The notes: generated by a model from the sequence alone, not told the origin. Shown: positions 34,825-47,164, counted from the first letter of the stretch. The stretch: DNA of 48,417 nucleotides from Temnopleurus reevesii (GCA_036244855.1 BQKZ01000271.1:78929-127345); one strand, 5' to 3'. Program-made: numbers and translations.

Positions 34825-36720
34825 AAATAAATCTAGTCTAGTGGTCCCCAAATGTTATATTTCTGCAGGATATGTTACGTTAGCCTTGTTAAATCAATTA
34901 CAGAACTAGAATTAGCGTCAATAAACCTAATTCTATAAAAACTGACTTTAAATGTCGAGTTTGTGTCGCCGAAAACGGCATTCGTAATGCCTAATTAGCA
35001 TTACGATTTGTGCAAACGTAGGTATATATCTAACTAGGTTTGCAAAACAAATGGGAATTATGATGAAGTGCGTGCTTTTTTCCCTCGGAGTTATGTATCC
35101 TCATGTCTCTTCTAATACTTGCAAAGATGTACATTCGTTTTACATTCTTGTTGTTTTCTTTTTACTTCTTCTTAGGTTATTTGCCGACATCTAAATAGCC
35201 TTTTTCATAATCCGAAATAATCTGAATCTTTGCACTATAAGTATTTTACACGCTTGTTTTCAATCATTAAAACTGTTGGTCATAGTTAAATGAAATAGCG
35301 CGTTTTATGCACTCTTTTAAACCTCTTTCAAGATGATTTTGAAAATTACTAACATTTATGATATGGGTGTTCTCAAGTATTCTAATTTATACATCATGAT
35401 ATTTGTGATTATGTTCTAGGAATTGTAACAATGAAAATCAAATCTAAACATTTGTAATAAAAAGTTAAAAAAATCCGAGTCGTCGGGACTAATTAACGAC
35501 AATCGAAGGCTCTAGAAACGCGCTACTTGAAATTTGGTTACTCTCGTCTTTGTTTTTTTTTTAACTAAAGGAACCAATAGTTTGTTTTGTATTTCAGTTG
35601 ATAATTGTCAGCTGAAGAGAGTAATAAAAAAATTGACAAAAACGATCATACATTATCGTTTATTGGAGTGGGCATCGAACCCGAAATCAAATTTAATTTG
35701 CTAGCTGATAATAAAGAGCAACACATCAATAGATATAAGAAATGAAAGTGAGTCTTCTTTTTCTAACATACTTTACACAGTCATGTTATGCACATTGTTG
35801 AAACTTATTTTCCAGGAGGGAGGGGAAGAGGTTACACAGTACTCTCATCCTTGTTTGTATTTGGCTGTACATTAAGGAGTACTCTCATGAGGAGAGACTT
35901 CTAAAGCATTTAGACTGTTAAAAAATATGTTAAGAAACTGCTTCTATTTTTTCTCGATTAGTGATTTGTAGCTAAATATTGCATCTTCTATTGAAATTGA
36001 TTCAGGCATTTCAAACTTTGATTGCGAGACTGACCCCTGCCATCCATCCTATTAAAATAAAACATTCATTGATAGATCTAAAATTGCTGCACTTTTTTGT
36101 CGCAATTGCTCAAAATAATCCATTATCATTTTCTGCTTCAACATTTTTTGTAATGCCTAAATTTACTGCGTGAACGAATCGTATAGAGAATTATACTTTA
36201 AAGAAGAACAAAAAAGCCGAGTAATTTAACTACAACCTGCAAGATTAATTGTCAGTGTATAATATACAATTATTCACGGCCGCCAGATGGTGCAGTGGGA
36301 ACTATCTTTCCCGAAGTCACGCCGAGAGGGCTATCATCCTGAGGGCGCAGCTGAGCTAGGGGATGATGGTTTTACTAAACCCATCTGAAGGCAGTAAATA
36401 ATTGGTTTATATCCGTCATCGATAATACAAGCAAATTTAGCCCTGATGTTAGATTAGATTTTCATTTTTTTAAATTATGCTATAAATAATGGATCCAAAC
36501 AGAATACGAGGAAGTGGAGACTGGCACACGTGAAATTAGGCAGCCTTAATTGCCTTCGCGCAAATCAGCCAAGCACACACATAGGCTACATGCACTGCGC
36601 CCCGGCCGCCCGGCGCGGCCCGGCACTGTGCATAATGCTCCACATGCCCAGCTCCCGCGTGGCAATCAATCATCTTAACGCGTAGCAGCTTTGCCACACA
36701 GCATAAACAGCGCGCACCGT
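34825..36720. other. Intergenic, nothing coding recognised
   Basis: AT-rich to about 36280. Then a patch (36280-36400) contains an A-box-like TGGTGCAGTGG without a convincing B box, and a very GC-rich stretch (36597-36630) rich in GGCCGC/GGCGCGG words. Confidence 0.4.
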
Positions 36721-36723
36721 TTT

Positions 36724-36796
36724 GTTACGTCACCCGGTAAAAGTTCATCTGGGAAGCCGTAGATAGTTTCCGAACTATTACCGGATGACGTCACAT
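36724..36796. promoter_or_regulatory. Short inverted repeat carrying CRE-like ends
   Basis: Imperfect arms of about 24 bp (GTTACGTCACCCGGTAAAAG against TGTGACGTCATCCGGTAATA on the opposite strand) flank about 26 bp. The right arm contains a full CRE palindrome TGACGTCA; the left has ACGTCA. It could be a tiny MITE or a paired binding site. Confidence 0.4.
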
Positions 36797-37489
36797 TTAA
36801 GTGAATTTACATGCCGGTGGGAGCTATCAATAGTCACGTGAGGGATTTAGACCAATCACTTGCTCAGAATCTTTTTTATGACGGATATAACTATATAGCT
36901 AACACTTGTCATTGATTGTATTTTCATAATGATTTTACCACGCGACTAACACTTTGTCGCTTCCATGTTTGATACATGAAACCTGGGAATATAGAATATT
37001 CATAAAACGCCAACCATACCCGTAGGATTTGATATAAACAAGACGAAAACTGGAAACAACCACAAAAGAGATTTTGATGGGCGGAAAGAAGGGTGAGATG
37101 TGGAATAATTATCGGCACTTGGAGGCCAAGAATATACCAAGTGTCTCACACTAATCAATACTAACACCCGATCCAAACGGCTTTACATGGGTCCCTAGTC
37201 CCTTTGCGGTGAGATGAGAAAGATAGAGTTCACACCCCCGGTACACCGCACATCGCGGGGTGAGCAGTTTTGTATGTCGTTTAAAGGGAGGTTCGAATTC
37301 CAGTGTATAGATTCAATTTTAAAGAATATTTTGAAGGGATTATTTTTGCTTATTCTTAACCGGATTGAGGGTTTGTTGGGATCAAAAGAATTTAACTCAA
37401 ATAATGCAAACTAGTTTTAAATTGTAATCCTTTTTCTTACTAGACGTTTTTTTTCTAGGGAATTAATGAATGTAATCACGATAATGTAA

Positions 37490-38060
37490 AATTGCAACAT
37501 AAAATTTGGTCGGAATTCATAAACTGACACTTGCAAAATTTTATGGCATTCATTGGCATGACTCGAGTCGTGTTAGTACGCAAACTTGTCATGAACTGAC
37601 GTGACGTGTGCGTAAACTCGTCGTTACTGCGTGCCATATCGGGACGAGAATTTTGAAATGTTCAAAATTTTAATCACGATAAAATTTCGTGACCGGGTCG
37701 TGAACTATGCGCAAACTGTTCGTGAACTCATCGGAACAATGCGGAAGGATGCTTGCCAGTGGGTTGCAGTGTGCACCATGGCACGACTGTCACGCCTTGC
37801 CAGAAGTAGCCCCCAGTCATCCATATCTACTGTAATTGTTATCCTGAAAAGACATCAGGATAACGACACCGTCTGTATTGCGCAAACCCGTCGTGCCAAT
37901 GCGAAAAGTGCATAAACTGTGCGCATGCTATGCGAAAGCTATCGTCGTGTCAATATGGACATCGATGGGCACCCTGTTCATGAACTAATAGTGAACAGTA
38001 TGCAAGAATCCCAGATCGTACTCTAAAATGACAAGACTTGCCACAACAAACTCGTGGCCA
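37490..38060. repeat. Motif-dense degenerate repeat block
   Basis: The words GCGCAAAC, GCGTAAACT, CGTGAACT, CATGAACT and CGTCGT recur irregularly and GC content rises. The 94-codon ORF at 37631-37915 falls inside and has no recognisable domain. A 10-bp perfect stem, GTTATCCTGA with TCAGGATAAC, lies at 37838-37864. Confidence 0.4.
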
Positions 38061-40085
38061 AACGTAGTGCAAGTGCCAGCTCGGCTTTACTGCGTACTAT
38101 TCTACATAGCTCTACATATTCAAGGATTCATGATATTTTGCAATAGTTATCTAATTTCATTTTCAGCAATTTGTATGGACATGGTGGAACTGTTTTTCCA
38201 CTCTGTCATTTTCTGCGATTAACTTTTTTTAAATGAATATCAAGAACCATTTGTCATATTCTAAAGATACAAAGGCAGATGGAATAATGAATTATTTTCA
38301 AACGTTTAGCATTGCGCAATAGTTTTGGTCCAATCTATTGCAATTGCTCACTGCTATGTCGGGGAAACATAACTTAAGTATTGCTCCTTTGCTGACCAGC
38401 TTACCAAATACCAGGTATTTTGCTCCGATCACAAATGCAAATCGAGTCACGGTTCTTTTAGTGGAATATCACCCCCAACGACAACATGCTTTTATCATTT
38501 TCGATTCTCGCTATTCAGACTGCTACAAAATAAGACATCGACCAAAGTTCATTTTCACGTTCTATCTACTATGGCAATCTGTTCATATTGCTTATGTTGA
38601 CTTCGTATTAAATGATTGATTGTCTTGCTTTTATAATTGTCTATTATATTTATGAATATGGTTACTAATGTACATATATATATAAGATTGTTGCATTCTA
38701 TCCGATTAATGAATTTGTTTATTGCATACATGGATATGTGTGAGAACAAACACTTCAAAAACTTGAATTAACACCCGCTTGGCGGAAAAGTGTAACAAAA
38801 ACACCAACGGAACGAAAATATGTTAAGTTAGAAGAATGAATAGTGCGTTTACTCTAAAATAGTTATGTACATTACAAAGAACGCCGATGTTCAATTCAAT
38901 TAGTGTATTCTTTTTGCAGTGTATATAAATGTAAATATTTTCTTACAATTGATAAATTGTTTATCTGCGCATGTTAATTATACCACCTATGACATTTCGA
39001 GTATACAGTTTAATTATTTTTTACAGACTTATTTTTAATGCAAACAAACAACCCCCACACATACAAACGGCCCGACACACACACATACGCACACACAAGT
39101 CGCGAAATGAACGTTTGCATAAAATGACGCCATTTCCTCTTGACAGGATTAGCCGCGTCTTCCATTGCAGCTATACCCCACACTCCGTGTGATCCACACT
39201 TAAATAGTCATGTATTTAATATTCACTCACGATTATCCATTTCTCCCAAGTAGTATGCACGCCCAGGCCCATTAAAGCTCAAGTAAAGTTTGGGTAAAAG
39301 CGGATATTTTTTCTTCCCAAATTTTGTTTTTAAATCTAAATAAAATAAAATATTGTGTCATGAAGATATTGCGCAAAAGATTGTGTGAATAATATTTGAG
39401 TTATTTGTAAATCTCTATTCTAAAATGTCTAAAAAATATCTTTCTTGATAAAAGATACCATCTCCTGCACAGAATTCGATAAAAAATTCAGAATTTGATT
39501 TTTGTATATACCTTTTTATCATTTTTTGGGGGGAGGGGTCAAATCTCGGAAATTCCCTTGCATATGCCCGGTAACAAACAAATTGTTGTTATTACCAAGA
39601 GAGGGCGCTAAATATGATTTCACGGTCAAATTCAAATTTTCAAAAAGACTCGATCAGTCCGTAAAAAAATATTATACTGATCTTGAAATGTGTGTAAGAT
39701 ATGTCATGATAAACATCCTGTAAAATTCACATTACTTAATCTTTACCCAAACTATATTTGGGCTTTAAATGCAATTTATTTAGTACTTTTTACTAAAGAG
39801 AACAACTGCGTTTTCATGGGAAGACTAAATTCTCTCACGAATGCTATATACCCGTGGAAATTATCAAGCAATGATTGTCTCCTCCAGACATACCCATTCT
39901 TTCTTGTAAATTATGTGAATAAGGTCTTTGCTTACAGACTAGCCTATGTACTGATGGTACAGCTGGGTGTGAATTATTCCCGATAGTGTTTTCAAGAGAC
40001 AAGGATGAGCTTGATATCAGCTTACCAATGGCTTCAACTAATTCATGCTGAAACTTCTGTCCGTCAACAGGTGTCGCTTTTAATC
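38061..40085. other. Intergenic, nothing coding recognised
   Basis: AT-rich with a short CA-rich stretch near 39055-39097. No element identified. Confidence 0.4.
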
Positions 40086-40450
40086 ATTCCCTTCTTTATA
40101 CCATTCGTGTATTTTTTTTTCTATTTCATCTCCTTCTTCTTCTTACTCTTGTTCTTTCATCTTCCATATTCTTCTTCTTCATCTTATTCTTCTTCTTCTT
40201 CTTCTTCAAATTCTCCTCCTCTCCTCCTTAATCTTTCCATCTCCTTATTCTTCTTCTTCCCCTCCTACTCTTCTTCTTCAATTCTTCTTTTCTGATTTTC
40301 TTCTTTTATTCTATCCTCCTCCCTTCCTCCTCCTCCTCCTCATTATTCATTTGTATCTACCTCCTTCTCATTCTCTTTCCTCCCCCTCTTGTTCTTATTC
40401 TCCTTATTCTTTTTTTTTGTGTTCCCACTTCTTCTGATTATTTACTTCTT
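40086..40450. repeat. Long (TTC)n / polypyrimidine tract
   Basis: About 360 bp almost entirely pyrimidine on the plus strand, built of TTC, TCC and TTA words. The Ser/Phe/Leu-rich ORF at 40005-40295 is a by-product of this composition. Confidence 0.9.
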
Positions 40451-41015
40451 CTCTGCCCTTGGTCTTTCACAAGACATTGTAGTTACATATCCACATTTCT
40501 AAAAACTATATCTAGCTTCACTACTATACGCATTCAGTATAATTTTTCACCTCTTTGTGACAATTTATGTAGTTTGATATGAGTCATATTGTAATATTAT
40601 TATTATTATATGCTCTTATAATATTTCTTTCAACAACAAATCAATTACTGCGATTTTAGTTCAAATGTGAATGTTTAAAGGCCTACGCGGCCGACCCGAA
40701 ACGCCACCACCCTAACAATTCGAAAACTTTAATTCACAACACGATTTGGTTCGCTTTAATCTCTAAAGCAAAATGTCTTATCTTAAAACAAGTCTCACCA
40801 CCCTGTGCTGTGTCAAACATGCTGGAATCTGTCTTTAATTCTTACGATTCTTTTCAGTAATTAGAGAAGAAGAATAAGATTTGCTCATAATGCCGTGTGA
40901 CCATCACCAGTAGCAAATTAAATACCCAGATTAAAAAGATATTATTTGTTATTCCAAAGACATTGGCCCGTATTCCGATAGCGAGGTTCAATTCGACCCA
41001 GGTCTGTAATGCCTC

Positions 41016-41133
41016 GGTCACATAGGACCCCGGAAGCAACACGATTCACCCCGACTCGTTGTTCTGGGGCAGTTAACTGTAAATTAACAAAGAGTCGGGG
41101 TGAATCGTGTTGCTTCCGGGGTCCTATGTGACC
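41016..41133. mobile_element. Foldback element with 42-bp perfect inverted arms (copy A)
   Basis: Arms at 41016-41057 and 41092-41133 are exact reverse complements over 42 bp, starting GGTCACATAGGACCCCGG, with a 34-bp loop containing CAGTTAACTGTAAATTAAC. Outer flanks are GCCTC and AGGGCTTAA. No coding capacity. A second copy lies at 47513-47655. Confidence 0.85.
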
Positions 41134-41140
41134 AGGGCTT

Positions 41141-42358
41141 AACTTGAAGTCACTGTCATTTAGACCATTTGTTTAACTTTTGAAAAGCCCGGGACTAGTA
41201 GACACTCAAAACGCGCGTCGAAAAAATTCCATTCAAAACAGAGCATCCCCACCTCCCACACACACACACACACATCAAATTTTGTTTTTATTTGAGAAAT
41301 TGCAGAATTCATTCGTGCCATTTCGTTCAAATCTGATACGTTCTCCAATGCTTGTGGAAAACTTAAATAACAACAAAACAAGCAATTCAAAAGAACAAAG
41401 CCTTAGATGTGCAATATTACAATAAAAATGTGTGCATTATAATCATTTGCTGTTTAATCTAACAATTTTCTTTAACATGTTTACAAGGTTGTATTGAAAA
41501 AGCAATAGGGCAAACCATAACTGACCTTACATTTCGATACAAGAGTCAACGTAGATCTACAAGATTATTGAAATGTTTACCAGTAGCATGCAGAAGTAAT
41601 ACCTCCTGTAAATACCTGATAATTTGCTGTTAATTCTCGTTCTGACTTATTGAATCAGGTGTAATATTATCTTGTCATCTCGGGGAGATTATAAGGGGTT
41701 ATAGCATTGTTTCGTGATTATCCCGTTCGAATAGCCATTAACGCGTTGTCTAATTGTAGATATCAACACGGTATTGTATGGAACACCTCTGTGGAGTAAA
41801 TTGAAAAAATACAATTTGTTTCTGGGGACTATCCCGCATGAGAAAATAGCCTCATGATGTAAAAAAGACAGTTATATAGTGATCGTTTCTGGGTTTAGTA
41901 CAAAACAAATTACACGATGATTGACTTGAAACATTTCCAAACAACTTATGATATGAGACAAGAAATTTTGTTACATAAATTCTGGCGCTTGAAAAACGTT
42001 TTGAAGACTGTAGAAGAATTTGAAGACTGTAGACCCCCCCCCCCCCCCACATCTCTCTCTTCCACTTTTAAAGTTAGTACGATCGAGCAAGCCTATTGGA
42101 TAGCATGAAAATGGTAACACACAGCCCCCTATACCGGCACCCCAAACCCTAAAGTTTCAAAACATTCTTCGATGCCCGATCAGAGTACCAGATATAGCTT
42201 CACTCTGTCATGTCGGGGCAGAGGTTTTCTATCTGAATAATGGTAAAGTAATTACGAGTATAGTCTTAAAAAGAAGAAAATCCATTTTGTCATGATTTCT
42301 CAGTTCTCGATTAAACTTGATTTGAACTTGCATCTTTCATCAGTAACAAAAGTATTAA
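41141..42358. other. Intergenic with simple repeats
   Basis: Holds (CA)n at about 41259-41275 and a C homopolymer of about 16 at 42032-42048 next to a doubled GAAGACTGTAGA. No gene recognised. Confidence 0.45.
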
Positions 42359-42399
42359 TAATAAAGATCATTAAGGTTAAACCTTAATGATCTTTATTA
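42359..42399. repeat. 41-bp perfect palindrome
   Basis: Arms of 20 bp (42359-42378 and 42380-42399), beginning TAATAAAGATCATTAAGG, around a single central base. It could extrude as a cruciform. There is no T-run after it of the bacterial-terminator kind, and the setting is eukaryotic. Confidence 0.9.
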
Positions 42400-42519
42400 A
42401 CATTATTATTTATACATTCGAATGTTTCCATTTTCAAAATAAGTTTTAATACTTGGAAAGAGTTTTTTCCAACATTGATACTGCCTCGTTCATCGTGATG
42501 TCAATATGAGAAGTTACAC

Positions 42520-42745
42520 GGTGGCGATGCATTAGTCGTGCGATCCGCCAATTCACGCGAACATCGCTAACGCTAAGTGGTTTGATCACGTGTCTGATCG
42601 GATTCTGATTGGTCCCTTTGATTCGCGCTGTTCCCGCGCGTTATCGCTGTCATGTTCGCTCCGGTCGTCTGCGTATCACGCACCGTCTCATCAATATCGA
42701 AACCTCTCTTTTCTCTCCGAATTTGACCCTTGATTTTCGCCGCCG
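42520..42745 (+). promoter_or_regulatory. CpG-rich promoter-like segment
   Basis: CpG-dense against an AT-rich background, with an E-box CACGTG (about 42588), an inverted CCAAT box ATTGG (about 42609) and an E2F-like TTCCCGCGCG (about 42630). No downstream first exon was recognised and direction is uncertain, so this is only a candidate. Confidence 0.3.
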
Positions 42746-44543
42746 CAATTTTCGTGGTTGTATCACTTCATAAATGATCTTGTCCTTGAGAGGTTCGCCT
42801 TAACTTAGCCTCTTGTGACACTTATGACATTTTTTGTAAGAAAGTGTGACGGCATGGAGGTGTTTCTTTTGAAGTTTTTGCAATAAAAGTCAGAGTTTTG
42901 TGGCATTATGAAACAAACGCTAACTAGCAATTTTGTCTTCAAAGGTCGGTCTCATGATAACAGCTTATTGTTTCTTTATTGCTTTATAGATTACAAAGGG
43001 AAAGATGGTGAGTTCCATGAAGAAGAAAGGAAGATAATTTGCCTGAGTCAAAAGAAAAACCGAAAAAGGTCTTTATACTGTTTTCAGGGAATTTCTGGGG
43101 ACTTTAATAGAGCCAAGATTCTGTAACTTCAAGTAAACAAAAATTGCATCACATGCACACGAGCACATTGATCATTATGTATGGGACTGTAAATATGCAC
43201 TCGGGTGAAATACCCGAAATAGAACTTTGACATTTAAAATCATTAAATAGTTGTAATCTGTTTCTCATTAAGGATACACGGCAACGATTAAACCTAAATA
43301 GAATGATGTAAATATGCCGCCGAAAGCTCGCCCAGACATTGTCGTCTGAAATGAATAGTTTTAAAAGCTAATGTCAAAACACTTACGCAATACCGTTTGC
43401 ATTTCTCCTGTTTTTTAATGCTTCCATCTCGGTATGATTTAGGGATCGTCGTTTCCATTTAAGCTGATTTGCCTCAAAATGTCTCGTTTTGGATTGGGAA
43501 CCCTCGCGGGGGAATTGCCCAAGGGATGCCGAACATTGCACAAATCAAGTCATACACGCAATACCCATCCCTTTATCAACTCATCATTTGAGGTATATCA
43601 TGTTTATCATGCTGAATTAGTGTATTAGCTTTATATCAAGGCGGTGCGATTTATTTCCTCACCAGCTTGCAAAGACCCCTGCACATGTATTCTACGATCG
43701 TTTCTGATGACCCTTCTAGAATTGTTTTTTTTTCTTCAAATCTTATCTTTATTTTTTAAAATACTTTTACATCATAAATGTGAGGGCAATAAAACAAACT
43801 AAATGCCCTGAAAAGTAAATCGCAATTAAATAACAAATAACCTAACGGGTGTTCCTTAAATCCTCATATAAAGATACATATTTTTGGAAAAGAATACTAA
43901 AAACACATGCTTCATATGGCATAAGAATCCACCAAATTAGATTAAAACGTTGATCAAGAGTGAATGGTGAATGAAACACAAAAAGAATGTACGATCATAA
44001 CCCCGGTCTATATGTTACCTCTCCTTTTTCCATATCCAATTGGAGAAATGAATTGACAAATGCACTGTGGGGCTGAAAATGAGACTAAATTTTTATAAGG
44101 ATAAACATGAAGACATGATTTCACATTCTGGGAGGTGCATGACCCCGTGGAATAAAATGTTGGCAAGTTTGTCTTCGGTGTATATATCACAAGTTGGATG
44201 GAAAATGATTCCAAAACAAAAGAAAAATATTCGGATTTTGTAGTTTTTAAGCGGCTTATTAGCGTATCAATTACTTTGTTTTGACAACAATTTTACTTTC
44301 ATACCCTTTATCAAAAATTCCATGTCCATATTCACATTTCAACGTATGTTTACTTATTGCCTTTGACATGTGATTTTGTACAAAAAAAAACACAAAAATA
44401 CCGAAAAAACCAACAAAAAAAAAAACAATTTTGTAGAAAAAAAACACCCATACTTTCTTGGATTTTAGCAATTTCAAGTTTTCAAGCTGATATATATTAC
44501 CTTTTAAAACAAAATTTTAAAACATGCAATTCAATGATAAATT
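42746..44543. other. Intergenic, nothing coding recognised
   Basis: AT-rich. A 72-codon ORF (42908-43126) follows the CpG-rich segment but has no recognisable domain. A-rich runs occur at about 44380-44450. Confidence 0.4.
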
Positions 44544-44831
44544 GCGCCGTCATATCTCTATTGATAACTGATTCATATTTCTTTAACTTTAATCGTCATC
44601 AATTTATGAATGGCTTGTCGAAATCGAGGTAACAATGGCTCGAACGAAAATATCTCTTACTACAAAGTGAATTGAAATTACCTGTTTATGCTGTCATATC
44701 TGTATTGATAACTAATTCATATTTCTTTAACTTTAATCGTCATCAATTTTTAAATGGTTTGTCAAAATCGAGGTTAAAATGGCTCGAGCAAAAATATTTC
44801 TAACTACTAAGTGAATTTAGGTTACTTGTTT
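44544..44831. repeat. 144-bp tandem duplication (two units)
   Basis: Units 44544-44687 and 44688-44831 share long blocks such as TTCATATTTCTTTAACTTTA and ATCGTCATCAATTT, with scattered substitutions. No N lies between them, so this is a genuine local duplication. Confidence 0.85.
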
Positions 44832-45714
44832 AAGAAGAGATTACCATTTTGATCTATATTCCGATAATATTCTACAGATTCTACAAGAGATGATAGAGCT
44901 CTTGAAAATGAGAAATCGAGTCATGCCAATTAAAATGCTGAATCTAAAAAGAGTGGAAAATAATATCCTTCTTCATTTCCCTTTTAAATTATCATTTTCT
45001 TTCTTCTCCAGAATCAAATTGTTGCTTGTAATCCAATGCATAACCCTAACAATATTCAACGACATCTTTTTGAAGCATATAACCCTTACCCTGCGGAGAG
45101 CGAATAATTAGAACCGGGGCAATTGTTTCTGGATTGAACTATGTCGGGTCACCCTTTCGCACTCTCTTATGTATGATACACCTCCACAGGCATGGTCTTG
45201 TTAGGAGCAAGAAGAGGGGAAAATAGAGACTAAAATAACAACGAACATATAATGAAACCTAATTTAGGATCATCGTTCGTCAAATTCAATATTCGCCGAT
45301 AATTTCTAGTTGGAGAAGGCGGTATTAACACGACTATGTTTGATGGGAACGTGACGATACAACATAGTTAAATGGCCCCAGAACATCTAGAAAATTACTC
45401 CGACAGGCCCCGCCGCCTTAGATCGAATTTACCCCCAAATCAAATGAAAATTTTCCCCCAAATATCGCATGTTAAGAGAACTGATATTAAGCCGTCTATG
45501 ATTTTGCGATTACATTGCTATTTTTCAAATGGGCTGATCAGTTTGAAGTAAGTCTGGTTTTGGGACAAATTGAAGTCGACTCCGTGAGGGGTGTGCATGA
45601 TGAGGGATGATAAACGCCGCGAGGGAGAATGTTCGACGGCGGTGGTAATGGAGGAAAATGGAAGAGAAGATATGGAAGACCTGAAGTTGGCCCAATAACA
45701 GTGCACATGCGACA
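44832..45714. other. Intergenic, nothing coding recognised
   Basis: No credible ORF or element noticed. Confidence 0.4.
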
Positions 45715-46215
45715 ACGAACTTTGCTTCCAGGCTGTAAACTTTGCGATTTTTGATGCAAAGTTTGTGACTCAGTACGCGGATTTCGTGACCCGGGACACG
45801 ACCCTTTCGCGACTGGGGATGAATTAGTATCCCGGGCCCAGGAACTAAAAAGCATAAGCAGCGGGGTTCCAAATTTCAAATTCTGGGTCATAAATTCCAC
45901 CCCCCCCCCTCCCCTTGGGTTAAAAACTTGACACCGGGGACACGACCTGCGCATACCGGGTCACACGTTATGCGTCTCGGGTCACAACCTTCTCCTACCG
46001 GGTCACAAACTCCGCTTCTATCGTCCCATACTTCGCCTCCCGGCTCCAAAATTTCGCCTCCTGGATCAGAAATTTCGCGTCCCGGGTCACAAACTTTGCC
46101 TCGATCCTATGCCTCAGACTTCAGGTCCCGGGTGAGGTCACAAAGTTCGTGTCCCGCCGGAAAAGGACAAAATTTCATGTCCCAGATAGCAAATTTCACG
46201 ACCGGGTCGCATAAT
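45715..46215. repeat. Degenerate 21-bp minisatellite
   Basis: Imperfect units of the form CCGGGTCACAAACTTCGCCTC recur over about 500 bp. In the plus frame at 45928-46233 this gives a seven-residue pattern (PGSQTSP-like: TGSQTPL, PGSKISP, PGSEISR, PGSQTLP). Three overlapping minus-strand frames are also open, so the openness reflects the repeat and not protein selection. Confidence 0.75.
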
Positions 46216-46432
46216 TATTCACTGCTCACATAATACACAGTTGCGTGTACTTTATAGCTTCCATGAAGAAGCCATCGTGTTATGTCTTGGGGCTCCAACC
46301 AGACGATAAACATTGGTACACAAGTACGACGCCCTGCGAATTGGATCACCAAAAAAAGAGAAAGAGGATATTTTCTATGACGAATATTGCCGAGCAAATA
46401 CAGCAGTGCCACTTTGGGGTGAAGTAAATTTG

Positions 46433-46772
46433 ATAAAATGTGAGGGATTCTGCAAAAAGGCGGGGATTTTTGATGCGATCATGTCCGATTAGGCTCGGTT
46501 TATTGCGGGGGAGCTGTGATTATTAGCGTTACATAAACGTGTCATACAGAACGCCGACGAAAAATTGTCAGCATCTCTCGCTGCTTTATTAGATGAGTGG
46601 AGTGATTATAATCCAGGTGGTTATAAGCCGTGCACAAATCGTTCCCATCTGCATTTATTCCCCCCATTTATCAAACATTATTTCTGTCAGTATAGGGCAG
46701 ATTATGCACACAACCTATTTTGCTAAAAACGTATATTGTTCGTTGGTTTTCTGCATTGAATACAGAAAGTGC
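46433..46772. repeat. First version of a 340-bp contig-end overlap
   Basis: Matches 46774-47113 over 340 bp without indels and with about seven substitutions. Confidence 0.88.
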
Positions 46773-46773
46773 N
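46773..46773. other. Single-N contig junction
   Basis: Sequence to the right restarts at ATAAAATGTGAGGGATTCTG, the equivalent of 46433. Confidence 0.88.
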
Positions 46774-47113
46774 ATAAAATGTGAGGGATTCTGCCAAAAG
46801 GCGGGGATTTTTGATGCGATCATGTCCGATTAAGCCCGGTTTATTGCGGGGGAGCTGTGATTATTAGCGTTACATAAACGTGTCATACAGAACGCCGACG
46901 AAAAATTGTCAGCATCTCTCGCTGCTTTATTAGATGAGTGGAGTGATTATAATCCAGGTGGTTATAAGCCGTGCACAAATCGTTCCCATCTGCATTTATT
47001 CCCCCCATTTCTCATACATTATTTCTGTCAGTATAGGGCTGATTATGCACACAACCTATTTTGCTAAAAGCGTATATTGTTCGTTGGTTTTCTGCATTGA
47101 ATACAGAAAGTGC
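46774..47113. repeat. Second version of the 340-bp contig-end overlap
   Basis: Continues past the overlap into unique sequence at 47114. An ORF present in both versions (46593-46784 and 46934-47224) has no recognisable domain; it differs in length only because the first is cut by the N. Confidence 0.88.
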
Positions 47114-47164
47114 TTTTTCTATTACAAGTCGACACGATTTCACTGTTCCTGTGCTTTGCAACTG

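Noticed and set aside
33937..34851. 304-codon minus-strand open frame
   Set aside because: It consists almost entirely of the 875-N assembly gap; only about a dozen real codons exist.
40005..40295. 96-codon Ser/Phe/Leu-rich ORF
   Set aside because: Produced by a TTC-rich simple repeat; no gene features.
44544..44831. CRISPR-like or satellite array
   Set aside because: Only two long diverged units, no spacers, eukaryotic context.
45538..45954. 138-codon minus-strand Pro/Ser/Arg-rich ORF
   Set aside because: Lies in the degenerate 21-bp minisatellite, where several overlapping frames are open at once.
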